DNA of 54,398 nt from positions 1 to 54,398 of the forward strand of contig NZ_JAAXKZ010000023.1 of assembly GCF_012911875.1 (NCBI RefSeq), given 5' to 3'. The notes beneath the pieces are model-generated. The model saw only the letters and a program-made list of their open reading frames with translations. It did no database searches and was not told the DNA's origin. Of this stretch, positions 33,424-41,290 are shown one piece after another. This DNA is from Pseudonocardia bannensis. Lineage in GTDB: Bacteria; Actinomycetota; Actinomycetes; Mycobacteriales; Pseudonocardiaceae. Within the stretch, counting starts at the first letter, position 1. Every line of letters starts with the position of its first letter. The translations under genes were made by a program, and so were the position numbers.

Positions 33424-34869
33424 CTAGTCGACGCCGTAGCTCGCCAGGAACTCGTCGACCTCGGCGAGCGGGCCGTCGAAGCCGTAGTTGCGGAACGCGT
33501 AGCCCTTCACGACGAAGGGAGCCCCCGCGTAGAACATCTCGTACTGGTGGTGCCGGCCGCCGAACTCGCTGCCCACCGCGTCCCAGACGAGCTTGAACAG
33601 CTTGATCCGCTCCTCCGCCGGTGCGCCCGGGGAGTAGATGTAGCGGTCGATGTCCGACCGGGTCTCGGGGTTGCGCATGTCCTCGATTCCGGAGGGCACC
33701 TGGAGCACGCCCCCGCCGACCAGGTCGCGCAGGATCGCGAGCGCCCGCGGGTACAGCTCGGCCTGCAGCCCCATCGCGCCGTAGACGGCCCGCTTGCCGG
33801 GGCGCCACAGCCCGGACTCGTCCGGGGCCGCGGTGTACTCCGCGGCCAGCACCGCCGACTCCACCAGGGAGGTGAGGCTGGCCAGCTCGCCGAGCTTCTC
33901 CACCACGCCGGGGAACTTGTCGACGCCGTTGACCGCCGCCACCTTCCGGGCGAGCCCGGCGAGGAACTGCAGCTTCACCGAGAACCGGATCTGGGACTGC
34001 CAGTTGCCCAGCACGTGCGCACCGGTCTCGAAGAACTGCCGGCGCAGCCCCGCGACGTCGCGGTAGACGAAGACCTTCTCCCACGGGATGAACACGTCGT
34101 CGAAGACCAGCAGCGCGTCGGTCTCGTCGTAGCGGGTGGTGAGCGGGTAGTCGTAGGAGCTCGTCGCGGCGGGCGCGAACGGCCGCCGGCAGTAGAGCTT
34201 GAGCCCCTCGGCCGCCACCGGCACCACGAAGCTCAACGCGAAGTCGGCATCGTCATCGGTCAGCGGCTTGATGCACGACACCAGGATCTCGTCGGCGACC
34301 GGGCCGCCGGTGGCCAGCATCTGCGCGCCGCGCACCACGATCCCGTCGCTGCGCTCGGAGACGACGCCGACCTGGACGAAGTCGCCCTCCCAGGCGTGCG
34401 CCGTGGTGGCCCGCGACACCTGCGGGGGGATGATCGCGTAGGAGACGTAAGGACTCTCGGTCTGCATCCGCCGGTGGTAGGCGAGCACGTTCTCGGAGAA
34501 GTCGCGCTCACCCGCGGAGAACGCCTCCGGGTGCGCGGCGAAGCCGTTGATGAACGAGGCGACGTGATCCGGGCTGCGCCCGACCCACCCGTGGGTGTGC
34601 CGGGCCCAGGTCTCGGCGGCGTGCCGGAAGGCCGTGAGATCCTCGCGGCTGCGCGGGATGCCGTACACCCGGTTGGCCTCGGCGCCGGTCTCCGGCGCGG
34701 TGAAGGTCATCTTCGACGCCGGGTCGGCGGCGATGTCGAACAGCTCGCCGATCGTCCGGGCAATGGGCGAGAAGGCGGGGTGGTCGGCAACGGCGCTGAC
34801 CCGCTGGCCGTCGACGTAGATCGTGCGGTCGTCGTTGATGGCGGCGAGGTAGTCCCGTCCGGTACGCAT
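33424..34869 (-). CDS. HpaB-family two-component flavin monooxygenase
   Basis: This 481-residue protein is the oxygenase of a 4-hydroxyphenylacetate 3-hydroxylase-type system. The N-terminal domain contains THGWVGRSPDHVASFI. The middle contains the FAD/substrate region with the segment RGAQMLATGGPVADEILV, and the C-terminal part FETGAHVLGNWQSQIRF. The length is typical. ATG 34869 shares one base with the DUF2848 gene stop. Reduced flavin would come from the reductase at 32482. The other operon members (hydrolase, nitrilase, DUF2848) suggest that the substrate is not simply 4-hydroxyphenylacetate, since no hpa ring-cleavage genes are present. Confidence 0.93.
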   Translation of the reverse strand: MRTGRDYLAAINDDRTIYVDGQRVSAVADHPAFSPIARTIGELFDIAADPASKMTFTAPETGAEANRVYGIPRSREDLTAFRHAAETWARHTHGWVGRSPDHVASFINGFAAHPEAFSAGERDFSENVLAYHRRMQTESPYVSYAIIPPQVSRATTAHAWEGDFVQVGVVSERSDGIVVRGAQMLATGGPVADEILVSCIKPLTDDDADFALSFVVPVAAEGLKLYCRRPFAPAATSSYDYPLTTRYDETDALLVFDDVFIPWEKVFVYRDVAGLRRQFFETGAHVLGNWQSQIRFSVKLQFLAGLARKVAAVNGVDKFPGVVEKLGELASLTSLVESAVLAAEYTAAPDESGLWRPGKRAVYGAMGLQAELYPRALAILRDLVGGGVLQVPSGIEDMRNPETRSDIDRYIYSPGAPAEERIKLFKLVWDAVGSEFGGRHHQYEMFYAGAPFVVKGYAFRNYGFDGPLAEVDEFLASYGVD

Positions 34870-35555
34870 CAGCCGCTCCTGTGCTTCGTCGAGTAGGTGT
34901 GTTCCAGAACTGTGCCGTCGGCCAGGCGCAGGCGCAGCGCCCAGTCGCGGCCGAAGACGAACCGGCCGGTCAACAGTGGCAGCGTGCCGCCGAACAGCAC
35001 CAGGTCGCCGTCGGTGTCCGGCAGGGCGGCCGCCAACCGGGCCAGCACGTCGGCCGGGGTCCGCAGGGCCGCGAGGACGCCGCGCTGGTACGGCTCTCCG
35101 TCGACCTCGCTGGTGGCCTCGACGGCGTCCCAGTCGAACGACGACAGGTCGGTCGGCAACTCCAGGACCACTCCGCCGAGCGGCTTCGGGCAGGCCGCCT
35201 TGGAACCCACGATGTCGCTCTTCTCGAGCTCGCGGTCGGTGTGGTCGGAGCCGACGCCGAGGTAGTGCCGGCCCTGGTGCCGGATGACGACCGGCTCGAT
35301 CTCCCCCGAGCTCGCCGGGCCGGCCACGCTGATCACCGCCTCCGTCGTGACCAGTGCGGGGTCGAGGTCGTAGAAGGCCGGCACGGTCGCGGGCGGCGGC
35401 ACACCGATCTCGGCGAGCTCGGCGATGTGCGCGGCCACGGCGTCGGCGTCGCGGCCGGTGTAGCCGGCGACGATGAGCCGCGCCGGCCGGACGGCGAGCG
35501 TCTCCCCCGTCGCGCTCACGGTGAGGCGCAGCGGTGTCTGCGGCGTCTCGGTCAT
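34869..35555 (-). CDS. DUF2848-family protein
   Basis: This is a 228-residue protein of the DUF2848 family, which is related to the fumarylacetoacetate hydrolase fold. Family features include the RLIVAGYTGRDADAV start, the GSDHTDRELEKSDIVGSK segment with likely metal-binding His/Asp/Glu, the CPKPLGG segment and the LLTGRFVFGRDWALRL end. It probably cleaves a C-C or C-N bond in a ring-opened intermediate, which is inference from fold and context. The ATG at 35555 is 3 bp after the nitrilase stop. Its stop is fused with the HpaB start. Confidence 0.85.
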   Translation of the reverse strand: MTETPQTPLRLTVSATGETLAVRPARLIVAGYTGRDADAVAAHIAELAEIGVPPPATVPAFYDLDPALVTTEAVISVAGPASSGEIEPVVIRHQGRHYLGVGSDHTDRELEKSDIVGSKAACPKPLGGVVLELPTDLSSFDWDAVEATSEVDGEPYQRGVLAALRTPADVLARLAAALPDTDGDLVLFGGTLPLLTGRFVFGRDWALRLRLADGTVLEHTYSTKHRSG

Positions 35556-35558
35556 GGG

Positions 35559-36425
35559 TCAGGCCTCTCGTGTTGCTGTCGTTGCCGGGACGAGGCGGCG
35601 GTCGGCGAGCACCGGGAACTCGGTGCGCGCCGCCTCGATCACGCCGGTGTCGATGTCGCAGAAGGTCACGCCCTCGTCGTCGCCCGCCTCGGCGAGGATC
35701 TCCCCCCACGGGTCGACGATCCGGCTGTGGCCGGCGAGGCGGACCCCGTCCGCCTGCTCCCCGACCGCGTTGCAGGCGATGAGCACGACCTGCTCCTCGA
35801 CCGCGCGGCAGGAGGTGAACAGCCGCCAGTGCGCCAGCCGCGCCGCGGGCCAGGCCGAGCACACCACGACCGACTCGGCACCGGCGTCCACCAGGGCGCG
35901 GAACAGCTCCGGGAAGCGCAGGTCGTAGCAGGTGGTCGTGCCCAGCCGGCCGAGCCCGGTCGCGACTGTGCCGACCTCCGACCCGGCGGTGAGCAGCTCG
36001 GCCTCCCGCGAGCGGTAGCCGAAGACGTGGATCTTCCGATAGGTGTGGACGACGTCCCCGTCGGGCCCGATGAGGACGGCCGTGTTGTACAGCCGCCCCT
36101 GGGGGTCACGCTCGAGGACGCTGCCCATGTGCAGGTGGCAGCCCAGCGCGCGGGCCCACTCACGGGCCGCCGTGACGGTGTCCCCGTCCAGTGGTTCCGC
36201 GAGATCGGCGTAGGACCCGAAGGCGAAGTACCCGGGGAGCCACAGCTCCGGCAGCACCACGAGGTCGGCGCCGGCCGCGGCGGCGACCATGTCACCGACG
36301 CGGCGGCGGCGCTCGTCGACCGGCTCCCCGGCCGGGCTGGCCACCTGCACGAGTGCCGTTCTCACTGCTGTCGTTCTCACTGCTGTCGTTCTCACTGCTG
36401 TCGTTCTCACTGCTGTCGTTCTCAC
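35559..36425 (-). CDS. carbon-nitrogen hydrolase (nitrilase superfamily) with repeat-encoded N-terminus
   Basis: This 288-residue nitrilase-fold amidohydrolase has a complete triad: Glu60 in VVLPELW, Lys131 in TYRKIHVFG and Cys166 in TTTCYDLRFPE. It likely hydrolyses an amide or N-carbamoyl bond rather than a nitrile. The first 20 or so residues are four VRTTA units encoded by 15-bp tandem repeats, each beginning with GTG. Every repeat therefore offers another possible start codon in the same frame. The outermost GTG (36425) overlaps the upstream stop by 4 bp and is chosen; the native enzyme may start at the innermost one. Confidence 0.92.
   Translation of the reverse strand: MRTTAVRTTAVRTTAVRTTAVRTALVQVASPAGEPVDERRRRVGDMVAAAAGADLVVLPELWLPGYFAFGSYADLAEPLDGDTVTAAREWARALGCHLHMGSVLERDPQGRLYNTAVLIGPDGDVVHTYRKIHVFGYRSREAELLTAGSEVGTVATGLGRLGTTTCYDLRFPELFRALVDAGAESVVVCSAWPAARLAHWRLFTSCRAVEEQVVLIACNAVGEQADGVRLAGHSRIVDPWGEILAEAGDDEGVTFCDIDTGVIEAARTEFPVLADRRLVPATTATREA
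36358..36425. repeat. 15-bp tandem repeat spanning the nitrilase start codons
   Basis: The plus-strand unit GTTCTCACTGCTGTC occurs four times without change (36358, 36373, 36388, 36403) plus a partial copy at 36418-36425. On the coding strand each unit reads GTG AGA ACG ACA GCA. Identical copies imply recent or ongoing slippage. Confidence 0.95.
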
Positions 36426-37177
36426 CGGCCGGGTTCGCCGGCCGCCGTGAGGTGGGCCAGCAGCTCGTCGTTGAACCGCTCGCCGATCCGCTGCACCGCG
36501 TGCGGGCTACCCTCGAACAGCACCCGCTTACCCGGCAACTCCTCGGCCAGTACGTCGGCGACGTCCTCGAAGCCCGGGGTGCCGCCGCCGGTGACGACGA
36601 GCTTCGGGAAGGTCGTCGCCGCCAGTTGCGCCAGCGGGACCCCGGTTTCCCACGGCCGCTCCGTCGTGAGGTTGCGGACCGCCTCCGCGAGCGGCGGCGG
36701 CAGCGGCGAGGGCAGCTCCATCGACACGTTCAGCGTCCGCAGGAACCCGGCGGCGAACGCCTCCAGGTCGGCCGGGTCGGCCTGCGCCCAGTGCTCCCGC
36801 AGGCCCTCGATCAGCTTGTCCGCCTCCGGCCGGCCCGCGGCGTTCGGCATCGCCGGAGGCTCGATGACCGTGAGCGACCAGACCTTGTCCGGGGCGAGGG
36901 CCGCGGCGCGCATGGCCACCACCCCGCCCATCGAGGTGCCGACGAGATGCGCACCGTCACCGAGCAGTTCGACGATGTCGCGCGCGTCCCGGTCGGGATC
37001 GATCCGGCCGGTCGCCGGACTCGGGCTGTAACCGCGCCGGTAGGGCGCGATCAGCCGGTACCGGTCGGCCAGCACCTTCTGCTCGCCGAACGCGGCGGCG
37101 GCCGAGCTCAGGCTGCCGTGGACGAGGACGACGGGTGGTCCCGCGTCCCCCCACCGCTCGGCTGCGAGCACACTCAC
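36422..37177 (-). CDS. alpha/beta hydrolase
   Basis: This is a 251-residue alpha/beta-hydrolase with VVLVHGSLSSA as the oxyanion region, GTSMGG as the nucleophile elbow (Ser) and the terminal His in GSPHAV. It looks like an esterase or C-C hydrolase. I chose the GTG at 37177, 10 bp after the SnoaL-like gene; upstream GAGGCGGG may be its ribosome site. Its stop overlaps the nitrilase start by 4 bp. It probably works in ring-fission product processing within this operon. Confidence 0.88.
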   Translation of the reverse strand: MSVLAAERWGDAGPPVVLVHGSLSSAAAAFGEQKVLADRYRLIAPYRRGYSPSPATGRIDPDRDARDIVELLGDGAHLVGTSMGGVVAMRAAALAPDKVWSLTVIEPPAMPNAAGRPEADKLIEGLREHWAQADPADLEAFAAGFLRTLNVSMELPSPLPPPLAEAVRNLTTERPWETGVPLAQLAATTFPKLVVTGGGTPGFEDVADVLAEELPGKRVLFEGSPHAVQRIGERFNDELLAHLTAAGEPGR

Positions 37178-37187
37178 GGTGCCCGCC

Positions 37188-37622
37188 TCAGCCCTGGGCC
37201 GCTGCGGCGGCCGCCGCGGCGGCGAAGACGCCGTTGTCCACGTCGAGCCGGCGCGACTCGAACTTCCAGCCGTCGGCGGTGCGGACCACCACGTCGTTGT
37301 AGACGCCGGACGCGATGATGTGCGGCGCCTTCTCGACCTGGATCTTGACGACCAGGCAGTACACCGTGGCACGGTCGCCGTCGCCGTCGATGACGTAGTT
37401 CGTCATGACGTGGCGGGCGCCGTCCTCCTTGCCGGCCGCGATGTGGCCGCGGATGAACTCCTTGATGGCCTCGTGCCCGGTGAACGTCCCGTAGGTCGCG
37501 TAGAACGTGCCGTCGGGCAGCCAGCAGTTCGCCCAGGCCTCGACGTCGTGCGCGTCGAGGTACTTGACGTGGGTGTTCGACAGCTCCTGGATGGCGATCT
37601 TGTCGTCAGCGGAGAGAGGCAT
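37188..37622 (-). CDS. SnoaL-like NTF2-fold protein
   Basis: This is a 144-residue protein with the cone-shaped NTF2/SnoaL fold: an N-terminal helix ending in KYLDAHDVEAWANCWLPDGTF, then strands including RHVMTNYVIDGDGD and a closing RTADGWKFESRRLD. The C-terminus is a nine-Ala run. It is the first gene of the operon, directly facing the GntR gene. Such proteins serve as isomerases, cyclases, dehydratases or small-molecule binders, and the role here is unassigned. It is an intact member of the fold family seen as a relic at 6562-6715, though not obviously its parent. Confidence 0.88.
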   Translation of the reverse strand: MPLSADDKIAIQELSNTHVKYLDAHDVEAWANCWLPDGTFYATYGTFTGHEAIKEFIRGHIAAGKEDGARHVMTNYVIDGDGDRATVYCLVVKIQVEKAPHIIASGVYNDVVVRTADGWKFESRRLDVDNGVFAAAAAAAAAQG

Positions 37623-37685
37623 CAGCAGCTCCTTGTCGTGATCCAGCCGAGATCCAACGGGAGGCGACGCTAGTACTCTAGTACG

Positions 37686-37695
37686 TAGTATACAA
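37686..37695. promoter_or_regulatory. candidate GntR/FCD operator TAGTATACAA
   Basis: TAGTATACAA matches the TNGTATACNA type of operator bound by FadR/FCD-class GntR proteins. It sits in the 107-bp divergent region between the seven-gene operon and the gntR gene. TAGTAC is repeated at 37671 and 37679 close by, and TAAGGT at 37718-37723 would be a -10 box for a leaderless gntR message. Confidence 0.6.
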
Positions 37696-37729
37696 GTAGC
37701 AGGCTGTAACTGGTGTGTAAGGTGGCAGC

Positions 37730-38386
37730 GTGCCGAAGCTGCCCGGAGTCGCCGCCGTCGAGCGGCCCCCGACCCTGGCCCGACGCGCCTACCTGCAGAT
37801 CCAGCAGGCGATCCGCGACGGCGCGATCCGCCAGGAGGTTCGCTACTCCGAGAACGAGCTCGCCGAGACCCTCGGGATGTCGCGGACCCCGGTGCGCGAG
37901 GCGTTGATCTCCCTCAACCGGGAGGGCCTCGTCGAGATCGAGTCCCAGCGGGGCTTCCGGCTGCGCCAGCTCTCCGACATCGAGCGCCAGGAGGTCTTCG
38001 ACCTACGGTCGCTGCTCGAGTCCTACGCCGCCGGCAAGCTCGCACTGCGCGCGTCCGACGACGACATCCGCCGCCTGCGCGAGCTCATCGACGGCCAGGC
38101 GGACCTCGGCTCGTCGTCCGACGAGTCCGCGTTCCTGGCCCTCGACGAGCAGTTCCACCTGCTGCAGTCCGAGCTGCTCGGGCTGGAGCGGACCCACGCC
38201 ACGATGGTGAGCCTGCGCGGCGCCATGTGGCTGATGGGATTCCAGGCCCTGGCCCTGCCGCAGCGGCAGGAGGCCGTCATCGCCGAGCACCGGGCGATCG
38301 TCGAGGCCATCGCCCGCCGCGACCCCGACGGCGCGGCCGAGGCGGCCCGGGCGCACATCGCCAGCACCGCCGCCGCGGTCCGCTAG
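37730..38386 (+). CDS. GntR-family regulator with FCD domain
   Basis: This is a 218-residue regulator. The winged HTH covers about residues 15-80, including YSENELAETLGMSRTPVREAL, followed by a helical FCD effector domain with Asp and His metal-site residues (DEQFHLL, AEHRAIVEAI). The GTG start has no ribosome site and follows a TAAGGT box by six bases. It is divergent from the SnoaL-to-flavin-reductase operon, which it probably represses until an organic acid effector binds. Its stop overlaps the convergent PPOX gene stop within a shared CTAG. Confidence 0.92.
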   Translation: MPKLPGVAAVERPPTLARRAYLQIQQAIRDGAIRQEVRYSENELAETLGMSRTPVREALISLNREGLVEIESQRGFRLRQLSDIERQEVFDLRSLLESYAAGKLALRASDDDIRRLRELIDGQADLGSSSDESAFLALDEQFHLLQSELLGLERTHATMVSLRGAMWLMGFQALALPQRQEAVIAEHRAIVEAIARRDPDGAAEAARAHIASTAAAVR

Positions 38387-38820
38387 TTGGAGTAGACCCG
38401 CTCCGGGGTGACGAGGACGGCCGCGCGGCGCTGCTGGCGCATCGTGGCGTCGTAGGTGTCCCAGTCGTCGTGCTGCCCACCGGCACCGACGAAGATCTCG
38501 CGCAGCAGCAACCGCAGCCGCTCGTCGTCGATCCCGTCGGCCGGGTCGTCCGGACCGATGATCTCGGCGGTGCCCTCCACGGTGAACCAGTTCCAGCCCG
38601 ACCGGAAGGTCAGCGCGATCCGCGGTCGCTCGCGCAGGTTCGCCAGCTTGACCTTGCCGTAGGTCACGAAGCCGACCGTGTCCGCGCCGGTCACCGGGTG
38701 CGGCACGGGTCCGGAGTTGACCAGTGACGCCTGCACCGAACCGTCGGCCCGCACCGTGGAGACCACGGCCAGGTACTTCTCCTTCGCCGCCAGCGCCCAC
38801 ACGTCCTGGAGGTCGACCAT
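38383..38820 (-). CDS. F420-dependent PPOX-class oxidoreductase
   Basis: This is a 145-residue split-barrel flavin/deazaflavin-binding protein. KYLAVVSTVRADGSVQASLV and VGFVTYGKVKLANLRERPRIALTF are the typical PPOX strands with the cofactor phosphate-binding Lys/Arg. The family (TIGR03618-like) uses F420 in actinobacteria. Likely roles are reduction of unsaturated or aromatic compounds. It is convergent with gntR and divergent from the thiolase. Confidence 0.85.
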   Translation of the reverse strand: MVDLQDVWALAAKEKYLAVVSTVRADGSVQASLVNSGPVPHPVTGADTVGFVTYGKVKLANLRERPRIALTFRSGWNWFTVEGTAEIIGPDDPADGIDDERLRLLLREIFVGAGGQHDDWDTYDATMRQQRRAAVLVTPERVYSN

Positions 38821-38877
38821 GACGCGACAGTAGCCCCGCGGGCCACCGACCGGGCGGAGCGAGCGCTGCTCTCCTGC

Positions 38878-38907
38878 TTGTGAGGGAATCAGCTCATTGC
38901 GTTAGAT
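38878..38907 (+). promoter_or_regulatory. candidate promoter of the thiolase gene
   Basis: TTGTGA (38878-38883) and TTAGAT (38902-38907) are 18 bp apart, giving a start site about 25 bases before the ATG at 38938, which has its own GGAGG ribosome site. Confidence 0.4.
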
Positions 38908-38937
38908 GATCGTGAGGACCCAGATCCAGGAGGAACC

Positions 38938-40107
38938 ATGCCCGAAGCGGTCATCGTCGACGCGGTCCGGAGCCCGATCGGCAAGCGGAACGGTTCGCTG
39001 GCGGGGGTGCACCCGGTGGACCTGTCCGCGCACGTCCTGCGCGCTCTCGTCAACCGCACCGGCATCGACCCGTCGTCGATCGACGACGTGATCTGGGGCT
39101 GTGTGAACCAGGTCGGCGACCAGGCCGCGCAGATCGGCAGGTACGCGGTACTGGCGGCGGGCTGGCCGGAGACGGTCCCCGGGGTCACGGTCAACCGGGC
39201 CTGCGGATCGAGCCAGTCGTCGTTCGGCTTCGCGGCCGGCATGGTGCTGGCCGGGCAGTACGACCTGGTGGTGGCGGGCGGCGTCGAGTCGATGACCCGG
39301 GTTCCGCTGGGTTCCGGCCGCGATCTCGGCCGGCCCTTCGGCCCGCTCGTCCGCGAGCGCTACGCGGCCGACCTGACCAGCGGGGAGTTCCCCGGTGAGG
39401 ACTTCAACCAGGGGATCGGGGCCGAGCGGATCGCAGCCAAGTGGGGGTTCTCCCGCCACGCCCTCGACGAGTACGCCGCCCGATCCCACGAGCTGGCGGC
39501 CGCCGCGGTCGACGCCGGCGCGTTCGACAGCCAGCTGGTGTCGATCCCCGAAGCGCCCGGCTTCACCGCCGACGAGGGGCTGCGCCGCGGCACCACGCCC
39601 GAGACGCTGGCCAAGCTGAAGCCGTCGTTCAGCGCCGACGGCGTGATCCACGCCGGGAACGCCTCGCAGATCTCCGACGGCGCCTCGGCCGTGCTGATCA
39701 CGACCCCGGAGCGGGCCCGGGAGCTCGGGCTCACCCCGATCGCGCGCTACCACTCCGGCGCGGTGAGCGGCGCGGACCCGCTGATGATGCTGACCGGACC
39801 GATCCCGGCGACGCAGAAGGTGCTCGAGCGGTCCGGCCTGTCGATCTCCGACATCGGGGCGTACGAGGTGAACGAGGCGTTCGCCCCGGTCCCGATGGCC
39901 TGGCAGGTCGAGCTCGGCGCCGACCTGGACCGGCTGAACCCGCTCGGCGGCGCGATCGCCGTCGGGCACCCGCTCGGCGCGTCGGGCACGGTGCTGCTGA
40001 CCCGGCTGGTCAACCACATGCGCGACAACGACATCCGCTACGGCCTGCAGACCATGTGCGAGGGCGGCGGCACCGCCAACGCCACCATCATCGAACTCCT
40101 GTCCTGA
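38938..40107 (+). CDS. thiolase (acetyl-CoA acyltransferase)
   Basis: This is a 389-residue thiolase. The nucleophile Cys89 is in VNRACGSSQ, His344 in GHPLGASG, and the second catalytic Cys374 in MCEGGGTANA, so the enzyme should be active. It cleaves 3-ketoacyl-CoA or condenses acyl-CoAs. The ATG at 38938 has CCAGGAGGAACC upstream. It stands alone with its own promoter and terminator, yet its chemistry completes the beta-oxidation-type set (ligases, dehydrogenase, crotonases) of the window. Confidence 0.95.
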   Translation: MPEAVIVDAVRSPIGKRNGSLAGVHPVDLSAHVLRALVNRTGIDPSSIDDVIWGCVNQVGDQAAQIGRYAVLAAGWPETVPGVTVNRACGSSQSSFGFAAGMVLAGQYDLVVAGGVESMTRVPLGSGRDLGRPFGPLVRERYAADLTSGEFPGEDFNQGIGAERIAAKWGFSRHALDEYAARSHELAAAAVDAGAFDSQLVSIPEAPGFTADEGLRRGTTPETLAKLKPSFSADGVIHAGNASQISDGASAVLITTPERARELGLTPIARYHSGAVSGADPLMMLTGPIPATQKVLERSGLSISDIGAYEVNEAFAPVPMAWQVELGADLDRLNPLGGAIAVGHPLGASGTVLLTRLVNHMRDNDIRYGLQTMCEGGGTANATIIELLS

Positions 40108-40116
40108 TCCCTCCCG

Positions 40117-40135
40117 GCGTGGCGCTGCGCCACGC
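40117..40135. terminator. bidirectional terminator after the thiolase
   Basis: GCGTGGCG and CGCCACGC form a perfect 8-bp stem around CTG in the 39-bp gap between the convergent thiolase and YihY genes. Confidence 0.65.
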
Positions 40136-40146
40136 GGCCGAGCCGG

Positions 40147-41112
40147 TCAGTCCGGCGGCTCGGCCAGCGTGTCGGCGGCCACGGCACCGCGGGTCCCCAT
40201 CGGCTCCGGCTCGCCGCGGGTCGTGTCCTGCACCGTCTGGCGTTCGGCCTCGGCGTTGACCTCCGCGCCGAGCAGCACGATGTAGCTGGTCAGGTACACC
40301 CACAACATGAACACGACGACGCCGGCGAGCGCCCCGTAGGTCTTGTTGTAGTTGCCGAAGGAGTTGACGTAGAGGCTGAAGCCTGCGGTGCCCAGGACCC
40401 ACAGCGCGGTGGCGACGACGGCCCCGGGGGTGACCCAGCGGAACCGGGGCGGGTCGCGGTCCGGAGCGATGCGGTAGATCAGGGCCAGGCCGAGGAGCAG
40501 CAGGCCGATGAGCAGCACCCAGCGCGCCACCTGGGCCAGTACCGTTCCGACCGGGCCCAGGCCGAGATCCTCCAACGCGGCGGGGACCACCCCGATCAGC
40601 ACCAGCGTGACCAGCACGAAGACCGCGCCGCCCAGGGCGAGTCCGACCCCGATCAGCCGCAGCTTCAGGAATCCGCGTTTCTCCTGCTCGTCGTAGACGA
40701 GGCTGATCGCCGTCACGAGGTACACCATGGCGGTGGAGGCGCTCCACAGCGCGGCGAGCACCGACACGATCAAGCCGAGGCTGAGCGATCGGCTACTGCT
40801 GCCGGTCACCGCCGCGAGCTGATCGGTGAGTAGGCGCCGCGCATCCTCCGGCAGCACTCCGGACAGGCTCTGTACCTGCTGGGCGACCTGGGCGGGATCC
40901 GCGACGAGGCCGTAGACCGTCAACGCCGCGATGATCGACGGGAACACCGCCAGGAAGGCGAAGAACGCCACTCCACCCGCGAGCACCGCGACGTTGTCGG
41001 CGCTGCTGTCCTGGAACGCCCGCTTGAGGACCTGCCACCAGCCGCGGGGCGGGATCTCCAGCGGGGTCTCGGCCTTCTGCCCCGGCAGTCGTTCTGCGTG
41101 CTCGGCCGCCAT
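40147..41112 (-). CDS. YihY/BrkB-family membrane protein
   Basis: This is a 321-residue protein of the YihY/virulence-factor-BrkB family with six membrane segments. The family signature is clear: NVAVLAGGVAFFAFLAVFP, LWSASTAMVYLVTAISLVYD, and YNKTYGALAGVVVFMLWVYL with the SYIVLLGAEVNAE end. The N-terminus is cytosolic and the C-terminus polar. The role is not established; envelope or transport functions are usual guesses. GGGGGAG precedes the ATG. Confidence 0.93.
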   Translation of the reverse strand: MAAEHAERLPGQKAETPLEIPPRGWWQVLKRAFQDSSADNVAVLAGGVAFFAFLAVFPSIIAALTVYGLVADPAQVAQQVQSLSGVLPEDARRLLTDQLAAVTGSSSRSLSLGLIVSVLAALWSASTAMVYLVTAISLVYDEQEKRGFLKLRLIGVGLALGGAVFVLVTLVLIGVVPAALEDLGLGPVGTVLAQVARWVLLIGLLLLGLALIYRIAPDRDPPRFRWVTPGAVVATALWVLGTAGFSLYVNSFGNYNKTYGALAGVVVFMLWVYLTSYIVLLGAEVNAEAERQTVQDTTRGEPEPMGTRGAVAADTLAEPPD

Positions 41113-41123
41113 TCCACGCTCCC

Positions 41124-41201
41124 CCTGTCACGGCACCGAGGACCGGCCGTGTGGTCGGGCTGCAGCCCCGGCCGCCCTGTCACGGGTGCCCGGGACCGGC
41201 C
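41124..41201 (+). repeat. imperfect direct repeat upstream of the PLD gene
   Basis: CCTGTCACGG followed by GACCGGCC occurs at 41124-41148 and again at 41176-41201, 52 bp apart, in the divergent gap between the YihY and phospholipase-D-like genes. Its meaning is unknown. Confidence 0.35.
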
Positions 41202-41290
41202 CACCGCACGCATCCGATGTTCGTCGGCCGGGGGCTGCGCTCGGCACCCGCTGTCGGCCACACTCGCGGTCCGGCGAGTGAGGAGCGGCG

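Noticed and set aside
33424-34869. Assigning the HpaB-like gene to classical 4-hydroxyphenylacetate degradation.
   Set aside because: The meta-cleavage genes that define that pathway are missing and the neighbours indicate different chemistry.
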